A stretch of 64,000 nucleotides of DNA from Lysobacteraceae bacterium (lineage in GTDB: Bacteria > Pseudomonadota > Gammaproteobacteria > Xanthomonadales > Xanthomonadaceae). This document shows positions 20,932-32,068 of the stretch, in pieces (position 1 is the first letter of the stretch; each line of letters begins with the position of its first letter). The notes under the pieces were generated by a model. That model ran no database searches and was not told the origin of the DNA. It was given only the letters and a program-made list of their open reading frames with translations. The stretch is from the NCBI GenBank assembly GCA_024508915.1, contig JANINR010000146.1:1-64000 (forward strand). Direction: 5' to 3'. Position numbers and translations under genes: made by a program.

Positions 20932-22860
20932 ATGAACCAAGTGCCCCCCGTCGATGCCGGGCGCTACCCGCGCCTGGCCCGGATCGACGCCCCCTCGGAC
21001 CTGCGCCGCCTCGACGACTCCGAGCTGCGGGCGGTCGCCGACGAGCTGCGCGCCTACCTGATCGAGTGCGTCGGCCATTCCGGCGGCCATTTCGGCGCCG
21101 GCCTGGGCGTGATCGAGCTCACCACCGCCCTGCACTACCTCTACGACACGCCCGACGACCGCATCGTCTGGGACGTCGGCCACCAGGCGTACCCGCACAA
21201 GATCCTGACCGGGCGCCGCGACGCGATCCGAACGGTGAAGCAGAAGGACGGCATCGCGCCGTTCCCGAAGCGCGAGGAAAGCGAGTACGACACCTTCGGC
21301 GTGGGCCATTCCTCGACGTCGATCTCGGCGGCGCTCGGCATGGCGATCGCGAATGCGCGCGCCGGCAACGACCGCAGGGTGGTCGCGGTGATCGGCGACG
21401 GGGCGATGACCGCAGGCATGGCGTACGAGGCGCTCAACCACGCCGGCGGCATGGATCCGGAGCCCGACCTGCTGGTGATCCTCAACGACAACCGGATGTC
21501 GATCAGCGAGAACGTCGGCGGCCTGACCCGCATGCTCGGTCGCGCGACGGGCAGCCGCACGCTCAACGCGATCCGCGAAGGCGGCAAGAAGATCCTCGGC
21601 GACAAGCGCAGCAGCGGCCCCGCGCGCTTCGTGCGCCGCTGGGAGGAACACTGGAAGGGCATGTTCGTGCCGTCCACGCTGTTCGAGGAAATGGGCTTCC
21701 ACTACACCGGCCCGATCGACGGCCACGACATGGACGCGCTGGTGTCCACGCTGCGCACGCTGCGCGGGCTGAAGGGCCCGCAGCTGCTGCACGTCATCAC
21801 CACCAAGGGCAAGGGCTACGAGCGCGCGGAAGGCGACCAGATCGGCTACCACGCGGTGTCCCCCTTCGATCCCGAACTGGGCCTGGTGCAGAAGCCCGGC
21901 GCCGCGACGAAGACGCCGACCTACACCGAGGTGTTCGGCGACTGGCTGTGCGACATGGCCGCCGCCGACCCGAAGCTCATGGCGATCACGCCGGCGATGC
22001 GCGAAGGCTCGGGCCTGGTCCGCTTCAGCCAGGAGTACCCGGACCGCTACTTCGACGTCGCCATCGCCGAGCAGCACGCGGTGACGCTCGCCGCCGGCAT
22101 GGCCTGCGAGGGCGCGAAGCCGGTCGTCGCGATCTATTCGACGTTCCTCCAGCGCGGCTACGACCAGCTCGTGCACGACGTCGCGATCCAGGACCTGGAC
22201 GTGCTGTTCGCGATCGACCGCGGCGGCGTGGTCGGCCCCGACGGGGCGACCCATGCCGGCAACCTCGACCTGTCGTTCCTGCGCTGCGTGCCGAACATGG
22301 TGGTGATGGCGCCGGCCGACGAGGACGAGTGCCGGAAGATGCTCACCACCGGTTTCCGCCACGAGGGACCGGCCGCGGTGCGCTACCCGCGCGGCACCGG
22401 CCCCGGCGTGGCCATCGCCCCGGCGCTCGAATCGCTTCCGCTCGGCAAGGCGCAGCTGCGCCGCCGCGGTGCGGGCATCGCGCTGCTGGCCTTCGGCGCG
22501 ACCGTGCCGGCCGCGGAAGCGGTGGGCGCGGAGCTCGGGCTGACCGTGGTCAACATGCGCTTCGTGAAGCCGCTCGACCGCGAGCTCGTGCTGCAGCTCG
22601 CGCAGTCGCACGAGGGGTTCGCGACGCTCGAGGACAACGTCGTCGCCGGCGGCGCCGGCAGCGGCGTCGCCGAGCTGCTCGCCGCGGAAGGCATCGCGAT
22701 GCCGATGCTGCACCTCGGGCTGCCCGATGCGTTCCAGCACCACGCCAGCCGCGAGCAGTTGCTCGCGGAAGCCGGTCTCGACGCCGCCGGCATCCGCGCC
22801 GCGCTACTGCGGCGCTGGCCGCAGCTGGGTCAGGCGCCCGCGGCGATCGGGGCGCGCTGA
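20932..22860 (+). CDS. dxs: 1-deoxy-D-xylulose-5-phosphate synthase
   Basis: A 642-residue thiamine-diphosphate enzyme that condenses pyruvate and glyceraldehyde 3-phosphate, the first step of the MEP isoprenoid pathway. The ThDP motif is GDGAMTAG (155-162) with [14 protein letters not shown] following. The proton-relay Glu is in the [14 protein letters not shown] segment near residue 382. The transketolase C-terminal domain ends the protein. Full length for the family. The start [13 protein letters not shown] at 20932 gives the expected N-terminus. Confidence 0.97.
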   Translation: MNQVPPVDAGRYPRLARIDAPSDLRRLDDSELRAVADELRAYLIECVGHSGGHFGAGLGVIELTTALHYLYDTPDDRIVWDVGHQAYPHKILTGRRDAIRTVKQKDGIAPFPKREESEYDTFGVGHSSTSISAALGMAIANARAGNDRRVVAVIGDGAMTAGMAYEALNHAGGMDPEPDLLVILNDNRMSISENVGGLTRMLGRATGSRTLNAIREGGKKILGDKRSSGPARFVRRWEEHWKGMFVPSTLFEEMGFHYTGPIDGHDMDALVSTLRTLRGLKGPQLLHVITTKGKGYERAEGDQIGYHAVSPFDPELGLVQKPGAATKTPTYTEVFGDWLCDMAAADPKLMAITPAMREGSGLVRFSQEYPDRYFDVAIAEQHAVTLAAGMACEGAKPVVAIYSTFLQRGYDQLVHDVAIQDLDVLFAIDRGGVVGPDGATHAGNLDLSFLRCVPNMVVMAPADEDECRKMLTTGFRHEGPAAVRYPRGTGPGVAIAPALESLPLGKAQLRRRGAGIALLAFGATVPAAEAVGAELGLTVVNMRFVKPLDRELVLQLAQSHEGFATLEDNVVAGGAGSGVAELLAAEGIAMPMLHLGLPDAFQHHASREQLLAEAGLDAAGIRAALLRRWPQLGQAPAAIGAR

Positions 22861-22887
22861 TCGCGTCGCGCGCGGCGCAGCGCCCGG

Positions 22888-23904
22888 TCAGTCGGGCGCG
22901 GTGACCGTGTAGCCGCGCGCGGCCAGCTTCGACAGGTAGCCGTCGCCCGACAGCAGGTTCCCGATCGGCAGCAGCGCGAACGTCGAGGCATTCGACGCCA
23001 GCGCCTTCTCGGCCGCCTCGAGCCAGGCGGTTTCGACTTCGGCGTCCACGTTCGCGCCGCCGCGCTTGCGCAGGGCCGGCGATCGCATCGCCGCATCCGC
23101 GCAGGCGCGGTCCTGGTCCATGTCGGGCAATTCGCGCAGCGCCGCGATGTCGCCCGTGGCCCACGCGTTCGCGCGCGCCCGCAGCCGGTCGGGGCCGGCT
23201 TCGAGCCGCTGCACCGTCGCCAGCAGGCATTGCGCGTCGTCCAGCTGCGCATGCTCCATCTCCGCGAGCAGCGCCTTCGGATCGGTGATCTTCAGCATCC
23301 GCTTCGGCCGCGTCTCGCGCAGGCCGTGCGCCTTCGCCGCGCGCGTCACGACCGGATTGATGATGCCCGACGAAACGAGGCCCGTATCGTCCATGGCTTC
23401 TTCCCACAGCTCGCCGGCGGCGAACAGCGGCCGCATGCGTTCGGCGGAAGCGCCGCGGCCGAGATAGCGCTCGCGCAACGGCAGCCAGCGCGCGTAGAGC
23501 GGCGGCGGCAACACGTCGCGCAGGTTACGGCCGTCGGGGTTCTTGCGCGCGCCGTACATCTTCGGCACCAGCAGCAGGCTCCTGAAGAATCCGCCGGTGT
23601 CGACGGAGATGCCGAGGGTCGGCGCGTAGATCACTTCCTGCGAAGCGGCCAGCGCATCCTCGACCTCCTTCGACTGCCATTGCATGCGCTTGGGCAGCGG
23701 CGACTGGGTGCCGAGCACCCACATCACGTGGCCGCCTTTTTCCACCTTCCACAGCCCGGGGCCGGGCTGCGCGCCCGAGACGAGCACCGGCGCCTCGTCG
23801 CGGATCGGCATGGCGTCCGCGGCGGGCAGGGCCTGCGCCGCGGCGGGGAGCACGGGGGCGATTGCGAGCGTGGCGGCGAGCAGCAGCGGGAAACGGTGGC
23901 GCAT
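22888..23904 (-). CDS. TraB/GumN family protein
   Basis: A 338-residue exported protein of the TraB/GumN family: signal peptide (residues 1-23, ending LPAAAQA), then PGLWKVEKGGHVMWVLGTQS, the family's N-terminal strand, and a C-terminal LLPIGNLLSGDGYLSKLAARGYTV that holds the second conserved GxxH-like segment. Here the usual His is replaced by N (IGNLL). TraB-domain proteins resemble metalloproteases (Tiki-like), but in this copy the first motif has GTQS rather than GT(F/I)H. Loss of putative catalytic residues suggests a non-enzymatic role. It is convergent with dxs (27 bp between the stops). Confidence 0.82.
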   Translation of the reverse strand: MRHRFPLLLAATLAIAPVLPAAAQALPAADAMPIRDEAPVLVSGAQPGPGLWKVEKGGHVMWVLGTQSPLPKRMQWQSKEVEDALAASQEVIYAPTLGISVDTGGFFRSLLLVPKMYGARKNPDGRNLRDVLPPPLYARWLPLRERYLGRGASAERMRPLFAAGELWEEAMDDTGLVSSGIINPVVTRAAKAHGLRETRPKRMLKITDPKALLAEMEHAQLDDAQCLLATVQRLEAGPDRLRARANAWATGDIAALRELPDMDQDRACADAAMRSPALRKRGGANVDAEVETAWLEAAEKALASNASTFALLPIGNLLSGDGYLSKLAARGYTVTAPD

Positions 23905-23977
23905 CTGGCTTCCTCTACGCGTTGGTGCCGTTCTCGACCCTGAATGCGGGCGCGAGTTCCCGCGCGCCCCGGAACGG

Positions 23978-24005
23978 AAAAGCCCCGGCGAGGGCCGGGG
24001 CTTTT
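23978..24005. terminator. intrinsic terminator, usable in both directions
   Basis: AAAAGCCCCGGC and GCCGGGGCTTTT pair around a short loop. It lies between tRNA-Pro and the TraB/GumN gene; both are on the minus strand, so it most likely ends the tRNA transcript. Confidence 0.8.
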
Positions 24006-24016
24006 CGAATGGGATT

Positions 24017-24093
24017 TGGTCGGGGTAGCCGGATTTGAACCGACGACCACTTGTCCCCCAGACAAGTGCGCTACCAGGCTGCGCTATACCCCG
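24017..24093 (-). tRNA. tRNA-Pro (GGG)
   Basis: A 77-nt cloverleaf with encoded CCA (24017-24019 on the complement). The acceptor CGGGGTA pairs with TACCCCG, and the anticodon arm CTTGT-CTGGGGG-ACAAG gives anticodon GGG. A terminator follows 12 bp downstream. Confidence 0.96.
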
Positions 24094-24110
24094 ATGGGGT
24101 GTGGATTATA

Positions 24111-24127
24111 GCCGACCACGGGTCGGC
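24111..24127. repeat. REP-like palindrome, single unit
   Basis: GCCGACCACGGGTCGGC, the same 7-bp stem as the REP pair at 46954-47000 with a different centre and no GTAG/CTAC head. It lies just past the merR stop. Confidence 0.55.
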
Positions 24128-24134
24128 CCTGCAG

Positions 24135-24491
24135 TCAGCGCTTGAGGAGCTGCAGGACTTCCTCGAGCTCCATCCGCACCTGGCGGACGATCTGCGAGCT
24201 CATCGTGGCCTCCTGCTTCGCGCCCTCGCCTTCCAGGCGCAGGCGGGCGCCGCCGATGGTGTAGCCCTGTTCGTACAGCAGGCCGCGGATCTGCCGGACC
24301 ATCAGCACGTCGTGGCGCTGGTAGTAGCGGCGGTTGCCGCGGCGCTTCACCGGCTTCAGCGACGGGAATTCGGTCTCCCAGTAGCGCAGCACGTGCGGCT
24401 TGACGTCGCACAGCTCGCTGACCTCGCCGATGGTGAAGTAGCGTTTCGCCGGGATCGCGGGAAGCTCCCGGTTGCTGCCGGGGTCAAGCAT
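24135..24491 (-). CDS. MerR family transcriptional regulator
   Basis: A 118-residue MerR-type regulator. The DNA-binding winged helix is [25 protein letters not shown] (18-42) followed by the RRGNRRYY wing. A short dimerisation helix ends the protein. It lacks a recognisable metal- or ligand-binding C-terminal domain. This short form, directly after ihfA and pheT, is a conserved feature of gammaproteobacterial pheST-ihfA loci; its target is not known. The start overlaps ihfA by 8 bp, so it is co-translated with it. Confidence 0.92.
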   Translation of the reverse strand: MLDPGSNRELPAIPAKRYFTIGEVSELCDVKPHVLRYWETEFPSLKPVKRRGNRRYYQRHDVLMVRQIRGLLYEQGYTIGGARLRLEGEGAKQEATMSSQIVRQVRMELEEVLQLLKR

Positions 24492-24798
24492 GCGCCACCC
24501 CGGCCGGCGCGCCGGCGAAGGCCTCGACCCGCTCCTTGAGCTTCTGGCCCGGGCGGAAGGTCACCACCGTGCGGGCGGTGATCGGGATCTCCTCGCCGGT
24601 CTTGGGGTTGCGGCCGGGGCGCTGGTTCTTGCGGCGCAGGTCGAAGTTGCCGAAACCCGACAGCTTCACCTGGCGGCCCTGCTCCAGGGCCTCGCGCAGC
24701 ACGTCGAAGAACGCGTCGACGAACTCCTTCGCCTCGCGCTTGTTCAACCCGACGTCCTCGTAGAGACGCTCGGCCATTTCCGCCTTGGTCAACGCCAT
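24484..24798 (-). CDS. ihfA: integration host factor subunit alpha
   Basis: A 104-residue DNA-bending protein of the HU/IHF family. It heterodimerises with IhfB and bends DNA at specific sites, acting in recombination and transcription. The family arm [20 protein letters not shown] (about 51-70) contains the DNA-intercalating proline (P in RPGRNP). The N-terminal [27 protein letters not shown] is typical of IhfA. The gene lies in its usual place behind pheT (54 bp). Confidence 0.97.
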   Translation of the reverse strand: MALTKAEMAERLYEDVGLNKREAKEFVDAFFDVLREALEQGRQVKLSGFGNFDLRRKNQRPGRNPKTGEEIPITARTVVTFRPGQKLKERVEAFAGAPAGVAHA

Positions 24799-24852
24799 TC
24801 CGGTCCTCTCCCCTGGCCCCTGCCGACGCCCTTCACGACCCGCCCGCCCGGG

Positions 24853-27240
24853 TCAGGAGCGGATCGTCGCGCCGTGGTCGCGCGCCAGCGCGGCGGTCAC
24901 GGCGGCCACGACGGCGTCGACGTCGCGGTCGGTCAGAGTGCGCGATTCGTCCTGCAGAATCAAGGCCATGGCAAAACTCTTGAATCCCGATTCCACGCCC
25001 TTGCCGGCGTAGACGTCGAACAGGCGGAGCTCGCGCAGGCCGGCGCCCGCGGCCGCTTCGACCGTGGCCGCGACGTCCGCCCAGGCCACGCCCGCGGCGA
25101 CGACGAAGGCCAGGTCGCGGCGGACGGAGGGAAAGCGCGAGATCGCCGCGGCGCGCGGCAGCGGACGCTCCAGCAGGGGCGCCAGGTCCAGTTCGAACCC
25201 CCAGGCGTCGGCATCGAGGTCCAGCGCGCGCTGCAGGCGCGGGTGCAGCTGGCCGATCCAGCCGAGCGCGACCCCGGCGCCGCCGTCCACGCGCAGCACC
25301 TCGGCCGAGCGGCCCGGGTGCCCCCAGGCGGCGGAGGACGGCCGGAAGGCGAGGCGCGCGCCCGAGAGCGCCGCCAGGCTTTCGAGATCGCCCTTGAGGT
25401 CGTGGAAATCCATCGGTCGCGCAGGGACGCCCCATTGTTCGGGGTGCGCGGCGCCGCAGGCCACCGCGGCGACGCGCGCCGTCTCGCGCGGCGCCTGTCC
25501 GCTGCCGGCGGCACGGAACACCTTGCCCAGCTCCGACAAGCGCACGCGCGGCTGCTGGCGCGCGACGTTGCGCGCCAGCGCCTGGACCAGGCCCGGCAGC
25601 AGCGCGGTGCGCATCACGCCGAGCTCGGCGCTGAGCGGATTGGCGAGCGCCACCGCGCCCTCGTCCAGCTGCCAGGCCGACAGCAGCGACGCGTCCACGA
25701 AGGCGAAGTTGATCGTGTCGAGGTAGTCGCGCGCGGCGAGCTGCGCGCGCACGAGATCCTCGCCGACGCGGGTCTCCGCCGGTGCCGCCAGGCGCGCGCT
25801 GCCGGCCGGCAGCGTCGCCGGGATCGCGTCGTAGCCGTAGATGCGCGCGACCTCCTCGATCAGGTCTTCCTCGATCGCGATGTCGAAGCGGCGCGGCGGC
25901 GGCACGACCTGCCAGCCGTCCGCGGTCGCGGTCGCCTCCAGGCCCAGCGAGGCGAGGATGCGCGCGACGTCCGCATCCGGGATCCCGATGCCCAGCACGC
26001 GCGCCAGGCGCGCGCGGCGCAGCGCGACGGGGGCGCGGGCCGTCGGCCAACCGTCGATCGTCGCTTCGACCACCGGCCCCGGCGCGCCGCCCGCCAGGTC
26101 GGTGACCAGGCGCGTCGCGACCTCGATCGCCGTGCGCGGCAGTTCCGGATCCACGCCGCGCTCGAAGCGGTGCGCGGCGTCGGTGTGCAGGCCGAGCTTG
26201 CGGCTGCGGCCGATGATCGCCTCGGGGGCGAAGTGCGCCGCCTCGAGGAATACGTTGCGCGTGCCCGCGCCGACCTTGGTGTCTTCGCCGCCCATGATGC
26301 CGCCGAGGCCGACCGCGCGGTCCGCATCGGTGATCACGAGGAACTGCGGGTCGAGCGTCGCGTCGTCGCCGTTGAGCAGGCGCAGCGATTCGCCGTCGCG
26401 CGCGCTGCGCACGCCGACCGGGCCGTGCAGCAGGTCGCGGTCGTAGGCGTGCATCGGCTGGCCGAGCTCGAGCATCACGTACTGGGTGATGTCCACCAGC
26501 AGGCTGACCGGGCGGATCCCGCTGCGGCGCAGGCGTTCGACCATCCACGCCGGGCTCGGGCGCGACGCGTCGACGCCCTCGACGACGCGGCCGAGGTAGC
26601 GCGGGGCGCTCGCGCCGGCGCCGAGGCGGACCTCGAGGCGCGCATCGCTCGCCGCCGGCACCGGCGCCGCGTCGAGCGGCTGCACCTGCGTACCGAACGC
26701 GGCGGCCACGTCGTAGGCGATGCCGCGGAGGCTGAAGCAGTCGCCGCGGTTCGGGGTCAGCCCGAGCTCGAACACCGTATCGGGCAGGCCCAGGTAGTCC
26801 GCGAGCGGCGCGCCCACCGGCGCGTCCGCGGGCAGTTCCAGCAGGCCCGAGGCGTCCGCGTCGAGGCCGAGTTCCTTCGCCGAGCAGAGCATGCCGTTCG
26901 ACTCGACGCCGCGCAGCTTCGCGGCCCTGATCGCGATGCCGCCGACCTGCGCGCCCACCATGGCGAGCGGCGCGAGCAGTCCCGGGCGCGCGTTCGGCGC
27001 GCCGCAAACGATCTGCAGCGGCGCGTCGCCGCCGGCGTCCACGCGGCACACCTGCAGCCGCTCGGCATCGGGGTGCCGGGCGCAATCCACGATGCGCGCG
27101 ACGACCACGCCGTCCAGCTGCTCGCCGATGCGTTCGGTGCCTTCCACTTCCAGGCCGATCATCGTCAGGCGGTGCTCGAGCGCCGCGCGGTCGGCGGCGA
27201 TGGAGACGTGCTGGCGCAGCCAGTTCTCGGAGAATTTCAT
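24853..27240 (-). CDS. pheT: phenylalanine-tRNA ligase beta subunit
   Basis: A 795-residue PheRS beta chain. It has an N-terminal EMAP-II/tRNA-binding OB fold (about 39-148), the B3/B4 editing domain (about 210-385, hydrolyses Tyr-tRNA(Phe)), the B5 domain (about 400-475), the catalytic-like core, and a C-terminal FDX-ACB anticodon-binding domain (about 700-795, ending in TVTAALARDHGATIRS). Full length. It begins 23 bp after pheS. Confidence 0.97.
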   Translation of the reverse strand: MKFSENWLRQHVSIAADRAALEHRLTMIGLEVEGTERIGEQLDGVVVARIVDCARHPDAERLQVCRVDAGGDAPLQIVCGAPNARPGLLAPLAMVGAQVGGIAIRAAKLRGVESNGMLCSAKELGLDADASGLLELPADAPVGAPLADYLGLPDTVFELGLTPNRGDCFSLRGIAYDVAAAFGTQVQPLDAAPVPAASDARLEVRLGAGASAPRYLGRVVEGVDASRPSPAWMVERLRRSGIRPVSLLVDITQYVMLELGQPMHAYDRDLLHGPVGVRSARDGESLRLLNGDDATLDPQFLVITDADRAVGLGGIMGGEDTKVGAGTRNVFLEAAHFAPEAIIGRSRKLGLHTDAAHRFERGVDPELPRTAIEVATRLVTDLAGGAPGPVVEATIDGWPTARAPVALRRARLARVLGIGIPDADVARILASLGLEATATADGWQVVPPPRRFDIAIEEDLIEEVARIYGYDAIPATLPAGSARLAAPAETRVGEDLVRAQLAARDYLDTINFAFVDASLLSAWQLDEGAVALANPLSAELGVMRTALLPGLVQALARNVARQQPRVRLSELGKVFRAAGSGQAPRETARVAAVACGAAHPEQWGVPARPMDFHDLKGDLESLAALSGARLAFRPSSAAWGHPGRSAEVLRVDGGAGVALGWIGQLHPRLQRALDLDADAWGFELDLAPLLERPLPRAAAISRFPSVRRDLAFVVAAGVAWADVAATVEAAAGAGLRELRLFDVYAGKGVESGFKSFAMALILQDESRTLTDRDVDAVVAAVTAALARDHGATIRS

Positions 27241-27263
27241 CGCATGCCCCTAAACGGTCTGCC

Positions 27264-28746
<1,483 letters not shown>

Positions 28747-28759
28747 TGTTCAGCCCTCC

Positions 28760-28957
28760 TCAGAGATACGGAAGCATGCGGTCCAGGCGGCCCGCGTCCT
28801 CGGCACGAACATGGTTCGTCTGCCGCAGGTTGCGCTTCCGCTTGGTCGCCTTCTTGGTGAGGATGTGGCTCTTGTTGGCGTGGCCGCACTTGTACTTGCC
28901 GGAAGCCGTCTTCCGGAAGCGCTTGGCCGCCGCCCGATTCGTCTTGATCTTGGGCAT
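28760..28957 (-). CDS. rpmI: 50S ribosomal protein L35
   Basis: A 65-residue L35 with the family pattern [17 protein letters not shown] and many basic residues. It sits between infC and rplT as in most bacteria. Confidence 0.98.
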   Translation of the reverse strand: MPKIKTNRAAAKRFRKTASGKYKCGHANKSHILTKKATKRKRNLRQTNHVRAEDAGRLDRMLPYL

Positions 28958-29275
28958 TGGATAATCCTTGCGAAATCAGTCACTGGCCCGGGCGGCAGCG
29001 GTCGGCCCGAAGGCTCCGCCACGCTTTCCATCCTGCCCCTGCCGGTCGTAAGCCTTTGATCCGACACGGATCAAGGCGGGTCCTGGGTCCTGCTGTCCGC
29101 CTTGCGGCGGCGCCCCGGCGTGAACCGGGCCGCACATTATGCAGCCCGCCCCGCCGCGATGCAACGGGGCGCCCACAAATTTTCCTTGGAAATCAGGGCT
29201 TTTCGGCCCTTGCCGGCGTTGACCGGCCTCCGGCCGGTCGAACGGCGGCAGTTATCACGCCGCAGGCAGTGATAA
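28958..29275. other. 318-bp infC-rpmI intergenic leader region
   Basis: No gene is seen. The minus strand holds, after the infC stop, a perfect 8-bp inverted repeat GTTATCAC/GTGATAAC (29251-29276), a GACCGGCC/GGCCGGTC hairpin (29221-29239), an AGGGC/GCCCT hairpin near 29196-29212, then the promoter at 29136-29164 and TTGATCC/GGATCAA (29058-29076) in the rpmI leader. The cluster suggests processing or termination after infC and structured control of rpmI-rplT. Confidence 0.55.
29136..29164 (-). promoter_or_regulatory. sigma-70-type promoter for rpmI-rplT-pheST
   Basis: On the minus strand TTGCAT (29164-29159), a 17-bp spacer and CATAAT (29141-29136), a close match to the consensus in an otherwise very GC-rich setting. 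Transcription would begin near 29129, giving a leader of about 170 nt before rpmI. Confidence 0.65.
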
Positions 29276-29797
29276 CTACTTCTTCTTGGGAGCGATCATC
29301 ATGACCATCTGCCGCCCTTCCAGGCGCGGGCGCGATTCGATCACGATCTCGTCGCCCAGGTCGGCCTCGATCCGCGCCGCCATCTCGCGGCCCAGCTCCT
29401 GATGGCTCATCTCGCGGCCACGGAAGCGGATGTTGACCTTGACCTTGTCGCCTTCCTCGATGAACCGGCGCATGTTCCGCAGCTTGATCTGGTAGTCGCC
29501 CTCGTCCGTCACCGGACGGAACTTGAGCTCCTTGATCTCCTGCTGCTTGGTCTTCTTCTTCGCTTCGTTGGCCTTCTTCTGCTGCTCGAAGCGGAACTTG
29601 CCGAAGTCCATGATCTTGCAGACCGGCGGATCGGCATTCGGCTGGATCTCGACGAGGTCGAGTCCCTCGTCCTCGGCCTTGGCCAGCGCTTCGTCGCGCG
29701 AGAGCACGCCGATCATTTCGCCATCGCTGCCGATCACGCGCACGCGCGGCACGCGGATTTCGCCGTTCTTTCGGTTCTGCTTTTCGGGGGTACTGAT
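29276..29797 (-). CDS. infC: translation initiation factor IF-3 (AUC start)
   Basis: A 173-residue IF-3, which keeps the 30S subunit free and proofreads start codons and initiator tRNA. The N domain ([18 protein letters not shown]), the linker ([16 protein letters not shown]) and the C domain ending VMMIAPKKK are all present. I start at an ATC codon (29797): it gives the conserved [19 protein letters not shown]-terminus, lies eight bases after a GGAG ribosome site, and no ATG or GTG is available at that position. The first GTG is 45 bp further in and would delete conserved residues. Non-AUG starts on infC are the known basis of its autoregulation. Confidence 0.95.
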   Translation of the reverse strand: MSTPEKQNRKNGEIRVPRVRVIGSDGEMIGVLSRDEALAKAEDEGLDLVEIQPNADPPVCKIMDFGKFRFEQQKKANEAKKKTKQQEIKELKFRPVTDEGDYQIKLRNMRRFIEEGDKVKVNIRFRGREMSHQELGREMAARIEADLGDEIVIESRPRLEGRQMVMMIAPKKK

Positions 29798-29868
29798 GTT
29801 GCGATCTCCGGAGTGGAACGTGCCGCCCTTCCCGGGGCGGGACCTGGGGTGGCCCGGTGGGGGCCTGC

Positions 29869-31770
29869 CTACATTATCGCCTCGCTGCGCAGCCGGGATG
29901 CGAAATCGGCGACGGACATCGTCCCCAGGTCCTCGCCGGCCCGGGTCCGGACCGCGACCATGCCGTTCTCCCGTTCGCGGTCCCCGACCACCAGCAGGTA
30001 GGGCACCCGCTGCAGCGTGTGCTCGCGGATCTTATAGCCGATCTTTTCGTTGCGCAAATCGGAATCGACCCGGAAGCCTTGATTTGTAAGGGTTTTCTGA
30101 ACCTCGGCCACCCAGTCCGCCTGGGCGTCGGTGATGTTCATCGCCACCGCCTGGACCGGCGCCAGCCAGGCCGGGAACTGGCCGGCGTGGTGCTCGATCA
30201 GGATGCCGATGAAGCGCTCCATGGAGCCGACGATCGCGCGGTGCAGCATGACCGGGTGGCGCTTCTGGCTGTGCTCGTCCACGTACTCGGCGCCGAGGCG
30301 GCCGGGCATCATGAAATCCACCTGCATCGTGCCCAGCTGCCAGGTGCGGCCGATGGCGTCCTTGAGGTGGTATTCGATCTTGGGGCCGTAGAAGGCGCCC
30401 TCGCCCGGCAGCTCCTCCCACTCCACCCCGGCGGCGCGCAGCGCCGAGCGCAGCGCCTCCTCGGCCTTGTCCCAGGTCGCGTCGTCGCCCAGGCGCGACT
30501 CCGGGCGCAGGGCGAGCTTGACGTGCACGTCGGTGAAGCCGAAGTCCGCGTACACCTTCATCGCCTGCGCATGGAACGCCGTCACCTCGGGCTCGATCTG
30601 GTCCTCGGTGCAGAACACGTGGCCGTCGTCCTGGGTGAAGCCGCGCACGCGCAGGATGCCGTGCAGCGCGCCGGACGGTTCGTTGCGGTGGCAGGCGCCG
30701 AACTCGCCGTAGCGGATCGGCAGGTCGCGGTAGCTGTGCAGGCCCTGCTTGAACACCTGCACGTGGCCCGGGCAGTTCATCGGCTTCAGCGCATAGGTGC
30801 GCTTCTCCGACTCGGTGAAGAACATGTTGTCCTTGTAGTTGTCCCAGTGCCCGGACTTCTTCCACAGCTCGACGTCGAGGATCTGCGGGCAGCGCACCTC
30901 GCCGTAGCCGGTGTCGCGGTAGACGCGGCGCATGTACTGCTCGACGACCTGCCACACGCTCCAGCCCTTCGGGTGCCAGAACACCAGGCCGGGCGCCTCT
31001 TCCTGCAGGTGGAACAGGTCCTGCTGCTTCGCGATGCGGCGGTGGTCGCGCTTCTCCGCCTCCTCCAGCATCGTGAGGTAGGCCTTGAGGTCCTTGTCGT
31101 TGGCCCAGGCGGTGCCGTAGATGCGGCTCAGCATCTGGTTGTTGTGGTCGCCGCGCCAGTAGGCGCCCGCGACCTTCATCAGCTTGAACGCGCGCAGCTT
31201 GTCGGTGGACGGCACGTGCGGGCCGCGGCACAGGTCGGTGAACTCGCCCTGGGCGTACAGCGACAGGTCCTCGTTCGCCGGGATCGACTCGATGATCTGC
31301 GCCTTGTACTCCTCGCCCATGTCGCGGAAGAACTTCGTCGCCTCGTCGCGCGACTTCACGCTGCGCGACACCGCGTGCGCTTCCTTGACGATCTTCTGCA
31401 TCTCCGCCTCGATGGCGGGCAGGTCCTCGGGGGTGAACGGGCGCTCGTAGGCGAAGTCGTAGTAGAAGCCGTTGTCGATCACCGGGCCGATCGTGACCTG
31501 CGCGCCCGGATGCAGGCGCTGCACGGCCTGCGCGAGCAGGTGCGCGGTCGAGTGGCGGAGGATGTCGAGCGCCTCGGGCGACTTGTCGGTGACGATCGCC
31601 AGCTCGGCGTCGCGATCGATGCGGTAGCTGGTGTCGACCAGCTTGCCGTCGACCTTGCCGGCGAGCGCGGCCTTGGCCAGGCCAGCGCCGATGGAGGCGG
31701 CGACGTCGGCGACGGTGACGGGATGGTCGAACTCGCGGCGCGAGCCGTCGGGGAGGGTGATGGCGATCAT
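29869..31770 (-). CDS. thrS: threonine-tRNA ligase
   Basis: A 633-residue ThrRS. It has an N-terminal TGS domain (1-62), a tRNA_SAD editing domain (about 65-225, with [11 protein letters not shown] and the later C-containing [14 protein letters not shown]), a class II core with the zinc-binding Cys in [10 protein letters not shown] and motif [17 protein letters not shown], and a C-terminal anticodon-binding domain. Start [14 protein letters not shown] at 31770 is conserved. infC follows after 71 bp, giving the usual thrS-infC order. Confidence 0.97.
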   Translation of the reverse strand: MIAITLPDGSRREFDHPVTVADVAASIGAGLAKAALAGKVDGKLVDTSYRIDRDAELAIVTDKSPEALDILRHSTAHLLAQAVQRLHPGAQVTIGPVIDNGFYYDFAYERPFTPEDLPAIEAEMQKIVKEAHAVSRSVKSRDEATKFFRDMGEEYKAQIIESIPANEDLSLYAQGEFTDLCRGPHVPSTDKLRAFKLMKVAGAYWRGDHNNQMLSRIYGTAWANDKDLKAYLTMLEEAEKRDHRRIAKQQDLFHLQEEAPGLVFWHPKGWSVWQVVEQYMRRVYRDTGYGEVRCPQILDVELWKKSGHWDNYKDNMFFTESEKRTYALKPMNCPGHVQVFKQGLHSYRDLPIRYGEFGACHRNEPSGALHGILRVRGFTQDDGHVFCTEDQIEPEVTAFHAQAMKVYADFGFTDVHVKLALRPESRLGDDATWDKAEEALRSALRAAGVEWEELPGEGAFYGPKIEYHLKDAIGRTWQLGTMQVDFMMPGRLGAEYVDEHSQKRHPVMLHRAIVGSMERFIGILIEHHAGQFPAWLAPVQAVAMNITDAQADWVAEVQKTLTNQGFRVDSDLRNEKIGYKIREHTLQRVPYLLVVGDRERENGMVAVRTRAGEDLGTMSVADFASRLRSEAIM

Positions 31771-31792
31771 GCGAAGGGCCCGGAAACGAAAA

Positions 31793-31811
31793 AGAGCGCC
31801 CAGGGCGCTCT
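31793..31811 (-). terminator. terminator-like hairpin in the thrS leader
   Basis: On the minus strand AGAGCGCC and GGCGCTCT pair around a 3-nt loop and run into TTTTTCG (31792-31786). It lies 22 bp before the thrS ATG and 139 bp past tRNA-Val, so it may end the tRNA transcript or control read-through into thrS. Confidence 0.65.
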
Positions 31812-31950
31812 CTCTGCGGGTGCGGCCTGGGGACGGTTCAGCGGTGGGCGGTGGTAGTGTCCATGTCGCACGCTCGGCCGGCGTTTCCGCGGGCCACCCT
31901 CGTCTGTCCCGGGTGCCTGGCCTTGCCACGCGCTCCTGGCGGAGACGGCG

Positions 31951-32025
31951 TGGTGGGCGGTACAGGGTTCGAACCTGTGACCCCTACCATGTCAAGGTAG
32001 TGCTCTACCGCTGAGCTAACCGCCC
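31951..32025 (-). tRNA. tRNA-Val (GAC)
   Basis: A 75-nt cloverleaf with encoded CCA. Acceptor GGGCGGT pairs with ACCGCCC. The anticodon arm CTACC-TTGACAT-GGTAG carries GAC. It is co-oriented with thrS. Confidence 0.97.
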
Positions 32026-32068
32026 GGACACCCTTCCGGGAGCCGGGCATTCTAGCCGACGGCGATTC

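Noticed and set aside
29857..31857. Long plus-strand frame over thrS
   Set aside because: Shadow of thrS; composition is LVQ/HR/AR-rich and no family is seen.
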